64,000 bases of DNA, taken from the NCBI GenBank assembly GCA_015179125.1, contig WHVA01000066.1, positions 248,001 to 312,000 on the forward strand, given 5' to 3'. Origin of the DNA: Gautieria morchelliformis (taxonomy: Eukaryota > Basidiomycota > Agaricomycetes > Gomphales > Gomphaceae). The notes below the pieces were generated by a model, which was given only the letters and a program-made list of their open reading frames with translations, had not been told where the DNA came from and made no database searches. How positions within the stretch are numbered: the first letter of the stretch is position 1; each line of letters begins with the position of its first letter. Of this stretch, positions 1-10,109 are shown piece by piece. A program made the translations under genes and the position numbers.

Positions 1-232
1 CAAGGCGAGTAAGTACAATAGGCATTGGAAGAAGCGGAACCATGGAAATGGTATCTTGCTGTGCTCAGGGTTGAGTACGGGGGCCGGTATCTGGAGGTGG
101 CCAGGGGTACTGAAAGAACAAGGGGTCAAGGTAGAGGGTTGTGGATGTTGCGGATGTCGGAATAGAGTCGGAGGTGGTGCGGAGGATATGTGGAGGTGGC
201 GGAGATGGTTGATCGGAACAGTCGTAACATAC
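1..232 (-). repeat. LTR fragment, family D-like
   Basis: The stretch ends in GTCGTAACA exactly where the gypsy A chromodomain remnant begins. Its wording (a TCTTGCTGTGCT block, a GAAAGAACAAGGGG block, the GTCGTAACA end) matches the family D LTR seen complete at 28012-28693, with many differences. The start lies outside the window. The minus orientation is inferred from that copy. The matches were made by eye. Confidence 0.45.
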
Positions 233-481
233 GAGGCTAACAACGACGAATTGTTCCCTCATCGTGAGGCCAAGTCATTTTATGCTTTGGAGTGAATAAT
301 GACGAGGAGTGGCTCGTCACATTGGTGGATAAACCCAACGGACCTGGAATTCCAGGTCCGCTGGACCCTAGGTGACGTGACATGGGAGCCCATGTCGTCG
401 TGCAAGGACCTTGAAACCCTAGATGGCTATCTAGAGCTCCGGGGGGTGGGCAAGCCACGCGAACTCCCCAGACACCGCTAG
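233..481 (+). pseudogene. gypsy A copy 1: broken chromodomain end of pol
   Basis: Translation in more than one frame gives YEANNDELFPHREAKSF and then FQVRWTLGDVTWEPMSS, the C-terminal chromodomain of a chromovirus-type Ty3/gypsy integrase, which in this group targets integration to chromatin. The same residues occur in the better preserved minus copy at 12087-12638. Here the frame breaks near 290 and everything upstream (protease, RT, RNase H, integrase core) is missing, replaced by an LTR end. A non-coding remnant. Confidence 0.8.
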
Positions 482-541
482 ATGCATCTGTCACATGCAC
501 ACCACGTGATGCGCCAGCCACAGCGTGGTTAAATTTTCACC

Positions 542-3269
542 TTGGACCTTTCCGAGGGCGCATCACTTCTTGGAAGCAAACCACCATCACCTACCCACGA
601 AGATGATGCCCCCAAAGATGGGATGGATGTTGATCCATCAACGTCCATGACATGCGCAATGGCCCCGAGACAGGGGGCCGCAGACATCCTACAAGCTCCA
701 GTTGACCAGGAAAACTGGATGATTGTAGGATGGGAAGAGGCCTTGGCAATCGTCCACCCGGACAATTGCGCCACCTGCGCGGACTATGCCGCACACTATG
801 GGCCGCGACAGGCACCCACAAGGTAAAACTGCGGGATGAAGACATCAGCAACGCCATCGATGCAGCCTGGGGATGGCTCCTGAGGGGCATTGTGCATGAC
901 GCGCAGGAGGAGCCTCTGCGGGACATCCATGACCTCAAAAAGGAGGTCAAGGACTTGGAACACGCGGTCAAAGACCGCGACAATGTGCTTGAAGTCGAGT
1001 GCGCCAAAGCAGGGCTGTCCACGAGTCCAGGTTCCTGCAGGTGACTCGCAGTTCAACCTGTGATTTTAACCTGCAGATCCAACTCCCACAAGTCCAGGTG
1101 ACCCGGCGCCTAAAAACCTGCCAAGTCCAGGTTTGGCCTTTGGAATTCCACAGGTGACTCGCAGACCTGCAAGGCTTAAATGCCAAGAATTCATGTCATT
1201 TACATGTCATTCCACTACTATTACTTCATTCTGCACAACAGCCTTCTTGACATGCTTACTCTTATCATGCAGCAACTCTACAACACATTCCTCAGGAACA
1301 AGTCCTTCATATGACAGCCATGTGCTGAGTATGGTCCCGGCACGTGTTGACTCTTCCTTCAGAGAGTGACGCATCCATGATACAGTCAGTCGGCCCTGAC
1401 TGAATGCACATTTGACATCTGTGGATGTTGCTAGAGGAGCATGGTCAAAATAGGATGTAAGGATGTGTGAAATAGCTCACCCCCATCCCCATGGGAGGAG
1501 ATGCGTCATCCACTCGCACGGGGTGAGTCAGCTCGGAATAATCTGGCAAGTCACTGCAAGTCACCCGCAGGTTTAACCTGTGGGTCCAAGTCAACCTGCA
1601 GAAAAACTCAGGTCAAGTCCAGGTTCCACTTCTGGAAGCTGGCAAACCTGCGAGTCCAAGTCCAGGTAACCTGCAGGTTGACTCGTGGACAGCCCTGCGC
1701 CAAAGTAAAAGAGCTCGAGGAGCAGCTGAGTGCGCTCCAGCTCCAGCTCAAGTTCACCCACGCAGCCTCAAAAAGGCCACGCCATGACCCGGCCACAGAC
1801 CCAGTGGCTGGGCCCTCATCACCTCGCACAACGGCACCCCTGCCAGCACGTGCAGCATCGGGGCTAGTGTCCCGATTATTGGCTCTCACCCTGACGATGA
1901 CAGGGGGGTAGAGTGCCCCGTCCGACGCAGTGTACGGCGTCCCAGAAGGATGGGAGTCCAACTCCTCCATCTGGAAGATGTACGAGCCGGACAGAGCTCA
2001 GCATATGGCTGAGCAGCCAAAAAAGAAGCGCAAGAAATTGTGCAGCACCCCCACCACTGTCAATGGTCTAGCCATTGCGAGGGAAAGCACGATCAGCGCA
2101 TACCTGGCGGCGTCACCGTCGCACACAATCAATGACCCTGCCCTACAACGGCAGGTAGCATTGGTCGAGGCCCAGTACATCGGGCCTCACATGGACCTGC
2201 CGCCACCCAGTTCACCCTCCCTACCCAGGGGAGGGAGTGATCATGCCACTCGGAGACCCACCCATCTCCGAGACAGGCCTCCTACCACAACTGGTAGGAA
2301 AGGCACAACAGTGTCATACGCAATGGTATGACATCTGCCTGCTCAATGACACACGATTCGTTGAGCTCCTAGCGTGGGCAAAGGAGATGCTGCAACTCAC
2401 GCGCACACGCGAGATGATCGGCGTGTTCAAGCGCATCGAGCATGAGCAACGCACTCGCAATCCCAAACGGGATTGTCTCATAATAGCGGGCGGTACCCCA
2501 CATGACATTGCCGCTATCCTAAGGGGTTGGATACATAACCCCGAAGGAATCCCCACCGAAGGAATCCCCACCGCCATCCGTGACAACACGGATGGAACCT
2601 TCAACCTAGATGACATGAACATCTGGATGTGGTTGAAGGCACTTGCACCCCGAGTTAAAGGGGTCGCATCACCTCTCAAGTTGAGACTCCTCGACTTGTT
2701 TGGCTCGACCAACTAATGGTTGAGCTTTGTCGATGTCAGGGAATGCCTGACACCGCAGAGCACCAGCCTGCGGCTATCCATCACAGGTCCGTATCCCGTG
2801 GGAGGCCGAGCTGGGCCCGACATCCTGCTCGCCGAGATCACCCGATGGCTGGCCCACCATGCCAGCATCACTCAGGAACGAGTGGCCCACATTGAACAGT
2901 ACGTTCAATGCAGCCTCACCGGCGCGGCATTCAGTGCTGCCACTCAGGAGGGCCAACAAAAGGTCCTCAAGACCAGCCACGTGAGGGCCGTGGTGCCACG
3001 ACTGCTCACCCCACCCACCCTCAGCTCGATCAAGAGCTGGCGTGCTTCCGGCCTCCTCCCCAGCCCGAGGACCCGGCCGTCGAGGCCATGCTCCGCAAGG
3101 ATGCCGGCCCCATCAACCAAGCGGAAACCCCCGCCAGTGGTGAGGCAGAGCCGCCTCACCCAAGGTGCCTCCAGAGGAGTCACCTACTCCACCGGCCCTG
3201 TACGACGACGATGTCATCGTATCGGAAACACTAGAGGATGCCATCATGGATGACCTCTATGAGTCCTAA
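542..3269 (+). pseudogene. gypsy A post-pol ORF, copy 1
   Basis: This follows the chromodomain in the same orientation and ends in DDLYES-stop about 35 bp before the LTR. In order it shows a segment with APVDQENWMIVGWEEALAIV and a CATC motif, a coiled coil (DLKKEVKDLEHAVKDRDN), a Pro/Ser-rich part with a basic EQPKKKRKKL patch (possible nuclear localisation signal), then a conserved region with YIGPHMDLPPPS, RNPKRDCLIIAGG and LDDMNIWMWLKALAPRV, and a Pro-rich tail. No transmembrane segment, protease, RT or CCHC knuckle is visible, so it is neither a typical env nor a typical gag. A likely start is the ATG near 623. It is interrupted by the hAT element at 1010-1697 and broken by frameshifts (for example near 2250 and 2715). 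Copies lie at 10110-11927 (minus) and 59657-61614. Function unknown. Confidence 0.65.
1010..1697. mobile_element. Non-autonomous hAT-type element (MITE), 688 bp
   Basis: The ends are perfect 18-bp inverted repeats, CAGGGCTGTCCACGAGTC at 1010-1027 and its reverse complement at 1680-1697. They are flanked by an identical 8-bp target duplication CGCCAAAG at 1002-1009 and 1698-1705. An 8-bp duplication and CAGGG-type ends are the signature of the hAT superfamily. Removing the element and one duplication restores the post-pol ORF (GCCAAA..AAAGAGCTC), as in the intact copy near 60045. The interior has no transposase but many short CAGGTGACTCGCAG- and CAAGTCCAGG-like repeats, as expected of subterminal transposase sites. 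Confidence 0.93.
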
Positions 3270-3291
3270 GTGGTACCCTATAGTTGTCTAT

Positions 3292-3303
3292 AGAGGGGGA
3301 GGG
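3292..3303 (+). other. Polypurine tract of gypsy A copy 1
   Basis: AGAGGGGGAGGG lies immediately before the LTR start TGTAAATAACC. The same string precedes the LTR of copy 3 (61637-61648). Polypurine tracts prime plus-strand DNA synthesis in LTR retrotransposons. Confidence 0.8.
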
Positions 3304-3680
3304 TGTAAATAACCTATGCATCTATCTGTACACTAGTTATTACATAATCCCAGTGGGCCCCTTAGGGACCCACTGTATAGTTTATGCGTGGGAACCGGTC
3401 AGCGGTTCTCATCGCATCTTACCCTTATACTGTCACTACATAGCATTCAGAATACCACTCCTTGGTCAAGTTCTGTTGTGCCCTTGTGTAAAGATGTCAA
3501 TCTTAGGACCTTGTATCACAAGGGCACTGCAGAACTTGACCAATGAGTGGTATTCTGAATGCTATGTAGTGACAGGTAAGAGTAAGATGCGATGGGAACC
3601 GCTGGCTGGTTCCCACGCATGAACTATACAGTGGGTCCCTAAGGGGCCCACTGGGATTATGTAATAACTATTGTATGTGT
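3304..3680. repeat. Gypsy A LTR fragment fused to an inverted LTR fragment
   Basis: The LTR starts at 3304 with TGTAAATAACC and runs to about 3488. From there to about 3676 the same sequence returns as its reverse complement. The arms are roughly 3333-3488 and 3517-3671, over 150 bp each with few mismatches. The apparent spacer TAAAGATGTCAATCTTAGG matches, inverted, LTR sequence that follows in copy 3 near 61845. So this is two truncated LTRs meeting tail to tail rather than a hairpin with a unique loop. The remaining ~500 bp of the LTR (present at 61649-62378) is absent. Confidence 0.85.
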
Positions 3681-4139
3681 ACACCACCAGTCAATGTTCT
3701 TCTTTGGCATAGGTTTCCGAGATGCTGTCCCTGAAACATTGTGGTCAATTGTTTGTGTCACATTTCTCAAACCTTGAATAAACATTTCTTAGCAGAGCTT
3801 TCCTACACATCACCTGCCCACTTTCACTGTCGTTTCTGGGTGATCTCAGCAAGCTCTCACCTAGTGTATTTCCACAAGGTCTCAGTTCCCATTTGGTGAA
3901 GCCCAGTGTGATGTGTTAAAAAGTCGGTGCGTACTATGCGAACAAAAGGTCTACTGACGCTTGAACGACAATCATCTCCACTTGAGCTTGTTAGATGGTT
4001 GAGTAAGCCTGATGTGAGCCACTCAACCTGCTTCCACATAGCTAATCCATACGCTCACACAGCGTGTCCCCCGTCCCGCTTGTCCGACTTCACCTGTTAT
4101 CACCTTCACCCTTTGACCACACACCCACTGTGCATTGTG
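3681..4139. other. Intergenic, upstream of the three-gene cassette
   Basis: I found no convincing coding or transposon end here. It probably holds the promoter of the gene at 4140, but no clear TATA box is visible close to that start. Confidence 0.4.
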
Positions 4140-4802
4140 ATGGAGAAGCTTACTATTCCCTCATCTGTGACAAAATTTGAAATCAACACAAACAACATTG
4201 CTGTGTTGCTAGAAGGCCGGGCACAGTCTCTTGAAATCAAAATTACCCCGACAGCCCCAGGCCCAGTGGTACGTTTATTCAGCGATTTTCATCTCTTTAC
4301 TAGGGTTTGATGTTGTTACTTATGTATTTCAGACTCTAATCCTGAATGTCGGAGAAGCGGGGCTTGTGGCCGTGGATGCCAGGGACACTCAGGGCGCTGG
4401 GGTGCCCCCAGTTTCAGATGGATTGGACACACCTGACCCAAGGCCCGTTTCATCAGGATCCAGCCGTGCAAAGGAGATATTGACGCGTTTCGACCATTAT
4501 CCGATTCTGGATCAGGATCATGAGGATGATGGTCATGAGACACCAAATGCCACAGACACAGTGAGTTTTGTGATGCTTGGGTTCTGTGGGCACTGGCACT
4601 GACTCCCTAGTCATGGTTCAAGGAATTGGCGTTGTCTGCGATGCCGCGAGTTCCCATCAGGAATCAGGCAGCCAATGACAAGATAGCTATGGCACCAAGT
4701 GGCTTCCACTATAGCATGCCATGCCGGAGACCAGCTGTGTTCCCGGTGTCACCCATTCAGCATCCCACCAAGAGGTATAAGCAAGATGATGTATTAGAAT
4801 AA
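4140..4802 (+). CDS. Small acidic protein, 3 exons, 178 aa; function unknown
   Basis: Three exons join in frame: 4140-4268, 4333-4560 and 4623-4802. The introns are 64 and 62 bp, begin GTACG and GTGAG, end in AG, and both are phase 0. The start is the ATG of MEKLTIPSSVTKFEINTNN. The N-terminal third reads like a small beta-rich domain (AVLLEGRAQSLEIKI). The middle is acidic and Pro/Ser-rich (DTPDPRPVSSGSS, DQDHEDDGHETPNATD). The tail is basic with KRYKQDDVLE and a stop. No catalytic motif, signal peptide or membrane segment is seen. It reads clean and sits about 160 bp upstream of the zinc-finger gene in the same direction, so the two may form a unit. I do not recognise the family. Confidence 0.65.
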
Positions 4803-4960
4803 TTCCAAGGTCTCCTGTTCAGAGTGTTTCTTGTAATAGACAGAGTATGGAGAATCTTAGTCAGACTTCCCTGAACAATAGAATGTCTCATCTGCTGATC
4901 CATCATAAAAAGTGAGATCATTCTTCAGGCAACTGTCATCTCCTGTCATCTGCCACCCAA

Positions 4961-7900
4961 ATGCCAGCCGTCAAGCAGAAGCTCCCCAAGGGTGCGTGTG
5001 GCCGTGATATCAGGTCCGGTGTCCGTTAAGCTGAACACCAGCAGGTATTGAACAGCACCCAGATGAGCCGGGAAAGGTCCGGTGCCAAACATGTCAAATG
5101 TTTACTGCGGTTCCGGACAACTCTAGTTGGATCTCCCGAGCCAGTCTGTCTAGCCACTTGAGAGGAAGGGCGCATGGGCGCAATGTGGAACAACGGCAGT
5201 TTGAAGAGGCGAGGGTGCGGCGCAACAAGGCTATGGCTCACGTGGGTACTCACAAGGCAAAACTCACGAAAGTGTCAGATTTGGACATTCACAACGAAGC
5301 TCGGGGGGCAATGAGATTGGTCGACGAACCAAATTGGGACGATTTCTTGGATAGAGACGTCGAACTGGAGCCCTTGGATGGCACGAGAGAGCTGATGATG
5401 GTCAGGGAGGAAAATGAACAGGTGACACACGAGCTCGATGATATGGCGGAATACATGGGTCAGGACCTACTTCCACAAGAGCCAGATCCGGAGGAAGAGG
5501 ATATCTCCATACCTCATGCTGTGGGGATGATGGATGGTTTGGGTGAGTTATAGATGACAAGAATCAAGGCAGTTGATGCTATTCACCGTCGTAGATTTGG
5601 ACAAATCACCGATAGAGCAACTGCGCGAGCGAGTGACGAGCCTCTCACGTGACTCCGATTGGTATCCGTATGCAACTAAGACGGTGAGCTGCTTGTATGG
5701 ATGCGTGGATTTGCCTGCATGGGAGACATCTGATTTCTCTGATAGCTGTTCCTCCTGGACTTGCTGGATAACCTGCCATGGCTGTGGTTATCCAAGCGGC
5801 ACATGGAGATGTTCCTGTGGGTGTTGAGCGAGTCTGGGGCTCACGATGTCCCATCACTCTATGCACTTCGTGAAACTCAGGAGCATTTATGCAAGTCATG
5901 TGGAGGGGTCGCGATGAAATGTTTCCAGAGCTCATTGGGCAATGTTATGTATCTGAATGATATTCCCAAAATCATCGGTAACGTGGGTCTTTCTTCACAC
6001 AGGTGTAAGTACAGTTGGGTGCTAATGGGTTTCAGGACTATGCGAATCCTCAGATAGCACCACTGCTGCGATTTTATCCAGAAGAAACAAAGGGTTCGGT
6101 ATCGGAAATATGGCAGATGAAGATAATCAAGGAAATGCCACTGGATCAACTCACTCCCATGTTTTGCAAAGGATTGAAAGATTTTTATGTGAATGAGCTG
6201 GCAGAATTGAGATCAGGCGAGTATATGTAATTCCATACATGTGGATCATGTGCAACAACCAGTTGTGTGCCGATGCACATCTCATTGAGCTTACTTTGGT
6301 ATGTCTGATTTTTGTTGATTTGAGGAATAAAACTGATTGTCTCGTGGGCAGGAGGGGCTCGTTGTAAAGCCAGGTTTGGTGAACATTATAAGGGGCGGAC
6401 CTCTCGCTGAATTGCTTGGATCTCGTAGCTGAGGGTGGGATAAAATTTGTGGGTGAGTGGGGTGCGCCTTGCCTAGACTGGATAACATGAGCGTGCATAT
6501 TATAGATGATCGGATCCGAGCTGGTATGCCAAACCCATTGCGCAAGGTCGCCAATGGGGATGAATTATATACATCATTCGTTTTCCTGTAGAAATGCATT
6601 GATTGGGAAACACTTCAAAACGCTAATGCAGACATGTGTATTCCATGTCCATGGGATTGTGAGCGATTCCCAATTCAAGCTCATTAAAGCGACAGGGCGA
6701 CTGGGGGCAGTCCTATGGTATCACGAGCTCCGTAACATGGGCGAGTACCTGGTGAAATAATTTCTACCACTGTGATCCATTCTATCACTCACAAACGACC
6801 AGGACGATTTGCGGGTGTTAGTAGCGAATGTTTTGGATGCATTTGATGTGGTGGACTCAGCACGCATCATTGACAAGGGGAAAATACATGTCCTTGTCCA
6901 TCTTCCAGAAGATGTCGAATGCTTTGGTCCGGCCATTCGATATGCAACTGAGGTTTTCGAATGCTTTAACCATGTTTTTCGCATGTGTTCCATCCTCAGT
7001 AATCACCAGGCACCAGGCCATGACATAGCGCGCAAGTGTGCCAGCATGGAGCGGCTCAAACACCTCGTGAGTGGGGGATACTGGGACGAGCAGAGCAGTA
7101 AGGACGATGACCCTACCACGTGGATCCAGGCCTCTCGTAGGGTTCAAGACGTGATCCTTCAGCACCCTATTGTGCAGACGCATTTGGGGTGGGTTCCACC
7201 ATCAAAACAGAGACCAGGTTAGATTTTCATTTAAGTGTGACCACAGTATGACTGATTTATGGCGGACCAACTCCCAGGTTATGTCAAGCCCGTCGCCCAG
7301 AAGAAGCGCAACCCTCTGAAGTGGTCAGACTCCCTAGGCCCACAGGCACGTATCATGGCGCCCCCTGATGAAAACTCCACATGGCACCATGGCACGTATG
7401 TGACAGCTCAATCCGAGGACATTTGCAAGATAGGTTCATGGGTCTTTGCAGACCACAACTCGGTAGGATCACTCATGAAATTTTTTATTTCATTGTGTTC
7501 ATTTGCGCATGGCAGGTGGTGGTCATTGGGTGCATCAACTGCCTATTGATACCTGAAAGCCCAACCGAGCATTACCCTTATGTTATATTGGAAGTATTTC
7601 ACATTTCAGACACCTTGCATCCCGATTTTCACATGCCGTGTCTTCGATGATTGAATAATGAGCCTGAGTTCCTTGGCATATGACCACAGGTGGGTGTGCC
7701 TCATCATCCCTGGGCTCTTTCTCACCTACTTCATGGCATAGGATGTCAAATTCATGGTCAACGTTCAACATGACTGCCGCAGCGCCCACTGTGGTCTCAC
7801 CGGCTCTCAAGTGCACCATCAGGAACGGCAAGCCACCAATCGTACCTCCCCTGCTCTTCACGACGCAGATGACCATCATTTTGTTCTCAACCTCGCTGCC

Positions 7901-8296
7901 TTACACAATGCTGCCCTGGTGCGCCAGACGTTGCCTCGTGCACTCATGGCCCCACAGCTCCTTCAGCCTGACCGATGCCACTATCATGATGGAATGGCCA
8001 TCCAGGTTCGTGTAATGCGGGCTCACAAGTGTGCCAAAACAAAGGCCAAAGCGCAGGCAACGAGAAGTGCGAACAAACAGAAGGCAAAAATTGCGGTTGC
8101 GAAGGAATCTGACCAACTACCTGGAACCCCCCCACAACCTGACAATGCCACACGTTGGGAAAATGAAAGTGATTCTGAAGCATGTGAAGCTCCCGACTGG
8201 CATCACTCAGAATCCGACACTCCAATGGACATCGATGCGGATGGTGACCCTAACTTACCTGTCCTGCGTTCCACACGTGCATGCCCCATCAAATGA
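4961..8296 (+). pseudogene. Zinc-finger multi-exon protein of a conserved basidiomycete family, internally deleted
   Basis: Exon 1 (4961-4991, from ATG) joins exon 2 at 5063 to give a C2H2-like finger: CQTC, then HLRGRAH, followed by an acidic region (QEPDPEEEDISIP). Later blocks read DSDWYPYATKT (about 5655), LLDNLPWLWLSKRHMEMFLW (about 5756-5820), DQLTPMFCKGLKDFYVNEL (about 6145-6205), NPLRKVANGDELYTSFV (about 6533), KNALIGKHFKTLMQ (about 6591), VLVHLPEDVECFGPAIRYA (6889-6945), CSILSNHQAPGHDIARK (6985-7035) and, at the end, FNVQHDC to RSTRACPIK-stop. From memory of basidiomycete proteins with these blocks, about 300 residues are missing between DELYTSFV and KNALIGKH. Exon joins near 5543-5573 and 7650-7750 are uncertain. 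The H-L-x-E-D...FGP...TE..E..N run recalls the C-terminus of CACTA/Plavaka-type transposases, but that is inference. Probably not functional. Confidence 0.6.
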
Positions 8297-8550
8297 CGCC
8301 ATGTTGAATGACACTTCCCCTGACATCTCCCTAAGACTCCCTTAGCCCAGCCAGCGAGTCCACCGGTTCCAAAGCTATGCATACCAACAGTTTCTTACTT
8401 AAGCCACACACGACACTCGCGCCATCAGGCAATTGTGCCACTTTCTTTGTTCATTGCTCGCAAACTATTTATAAGCGTTGGCGCCCCTGCACCCCTGCAC
8501 CTCTCGCATCCCTTTTCCCATTTGCCGCTACATCTACCAAAAAAGCCCCC

Positions 8551-9993
8551 ATGGCCCCCACTGACCCATATGCCGCTGGTGCCCCATCAGGCTCCCCCTT
8601 CCCATATCATGAAGCCAGTTCTGATGGTGTGCTCTCATCTGATAGTTCCAACTCTACTCAGCTGCAGCCCATAGCCCGCTTGAGTATGGAGGATCGCATT
8701 GAACAAATGCGGTGTGACACGGATCATCACGAGCCAAGTCAGTCAGGGTACTTCAGCCCACACATTGACCCTTCTTTGGACAGTCTCCCTCAATCATTCC
8801 CCAATCTCGTGGGTGGCAAACGACCTTATGCCCACATTGAACCCGAGGATGATGTTCTGCCCCCTGTGGCACCATGTGGTAACGTGCACCAACTTGTTGC
8901 TGCACTCAAGTCCCACAAGAAATACCGGCCCAGCAGTGTGGCCCTCCTGGATAGTTGGGCCGATTGTCAGGTGCGTGTCCCCCCATTGTGTCGAACACGC
9001 ACACTTATCGTCATCGGAGGATGACCCACTTGCCCGAGAGCTTATCATCCTCGATGCCATCCTGCAAGCTATCCCAGATAACAACACGAGTCACACCTAA
9101 TACCAGATCCCCAAAGGACTCAAGGCAAGAATGATTTCATCTGATTGTTTTGTCATTCCACTCACTCTTCCCCCACAAGACCAACATCAAAAAATATACC
9201 AACTGCATCATCCTCTCACCTAAGCTTACTGCTTATAGAGGCAACATTGCCCTGGCAGTACTTGTGCATCCCGACCCCGTTTCTCCCCGTTCACATTCTT
9301 ACCTTGTTCCAGAATACCATGCACGAGCTTCATATTCACGAACTTCCCGCAGCTGAACACGAAGATCGCATTCAAGCTGTGATCACCGAGATAAGCACCG
9401 AGGCTACAACCACTCGCAACATGATCAAGAAACTTGTAAGTGCACATGCCACCTTTGTACCGATCTCATTTTCACTGCATCGTCAGGTTTTGGACTCACT
9501 TGGGGCTCCCAGTAGGCATAGGCACATCAGTGACCTGTGTCATGCTCTGATCAAGAAGAGTGTCACCGGACTCGCCATGACAACTTACATGCAAGTTCGC
9601 GTGGCATTCATTGTAACTCTTCTAGCCTTTTTGCATGTATATATTCTAACCCGGCACATCCCCAGCACACAGTCATATGCGAAACAAGTGACACTAAAGA
9701 AACCTGGGGGCTTGTAGACAAGAGGCTTTGTGAGTGGGAAGAACGGAACCCCACACCAGAAAAATTTCAAGAGTTTGTCCGTTGCTGTTCCCACATTTAC
9801 GGTAGCTTACCTTCCCTGCAGGGCCATGAAGATCAACTACCGGCTTGACCAGGAAGATTTCCCACGCTCAAACACAGACCTTGCAATGCGCCCTGTCACA
9901 CTGACCAAGGACCTCGAAAAATGGCAGACGGTTTGTGACCACCATGCGGGCAAGGCAGGCACTGAAAAGGTTGGCAGGAAAGGGAGAGCTTAG
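8551..9993 (+). CDS. Conserved basidiomycete-type protein, multi-exon; function unknown
   Basis: The start is taken at the ATG of MAPTDPYAAGAPSG (an in-frame ATG at 8377 is the alternative). Exon 1 runs to about 8970, giving a Ser/Pro-rich, acidic N-terminus (SMEDRIEQMRCDTD, KRPYAHIEPEDDVLP). Conserved-looking blocks follow: LSPKLTAYRGNIALAVL (9213-9263), a donor at about 9264, NTMHELHIHELPAAEHEDR (from 9313), NMIKKL with donor GTAAGT (9437), VLDSLGAPSRHRHISDLC (from 9487), and ETWGLVDKRLCEWEERNP (about 9696-9750). The end is RLDQEDFPRSNTD... to VGRKGRA-stop. I recall proteins with the YRGNIALAVL block as recurrent in agaricomycete genomes, sometimes next to genes like its upstream neighbour here. 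No enzymatic motif is seen. Exon ends are provisional and the gene may be damaged around 9000-9210. Confidence 0.5.
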
Positions 9994-10109
9994 TGCATAT
10001 ATAATGGCATCAAACGACAAACCAGACAAGGATATTGTAATTAGCCTTGGCGATGGTTTGAAAGATACATATTGGATATATATTTATGGTCATATTCAGA
10101 CCCCTTGGG

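Noticed and set aside
4961..8296. KDZ or Plavaka transposase assignment
   Set aside because: The residues recalled from those families do not match well enough. Only a loose C-terminal resemblance to CMC enzymes is left as an inference.
9994..10109. Terminal inverted repeat closing the three-gene cassette
   Set aside because: I compared this with 3680-4140 on both strands by eye and saw no matching ends and no CACTA-type terminus.
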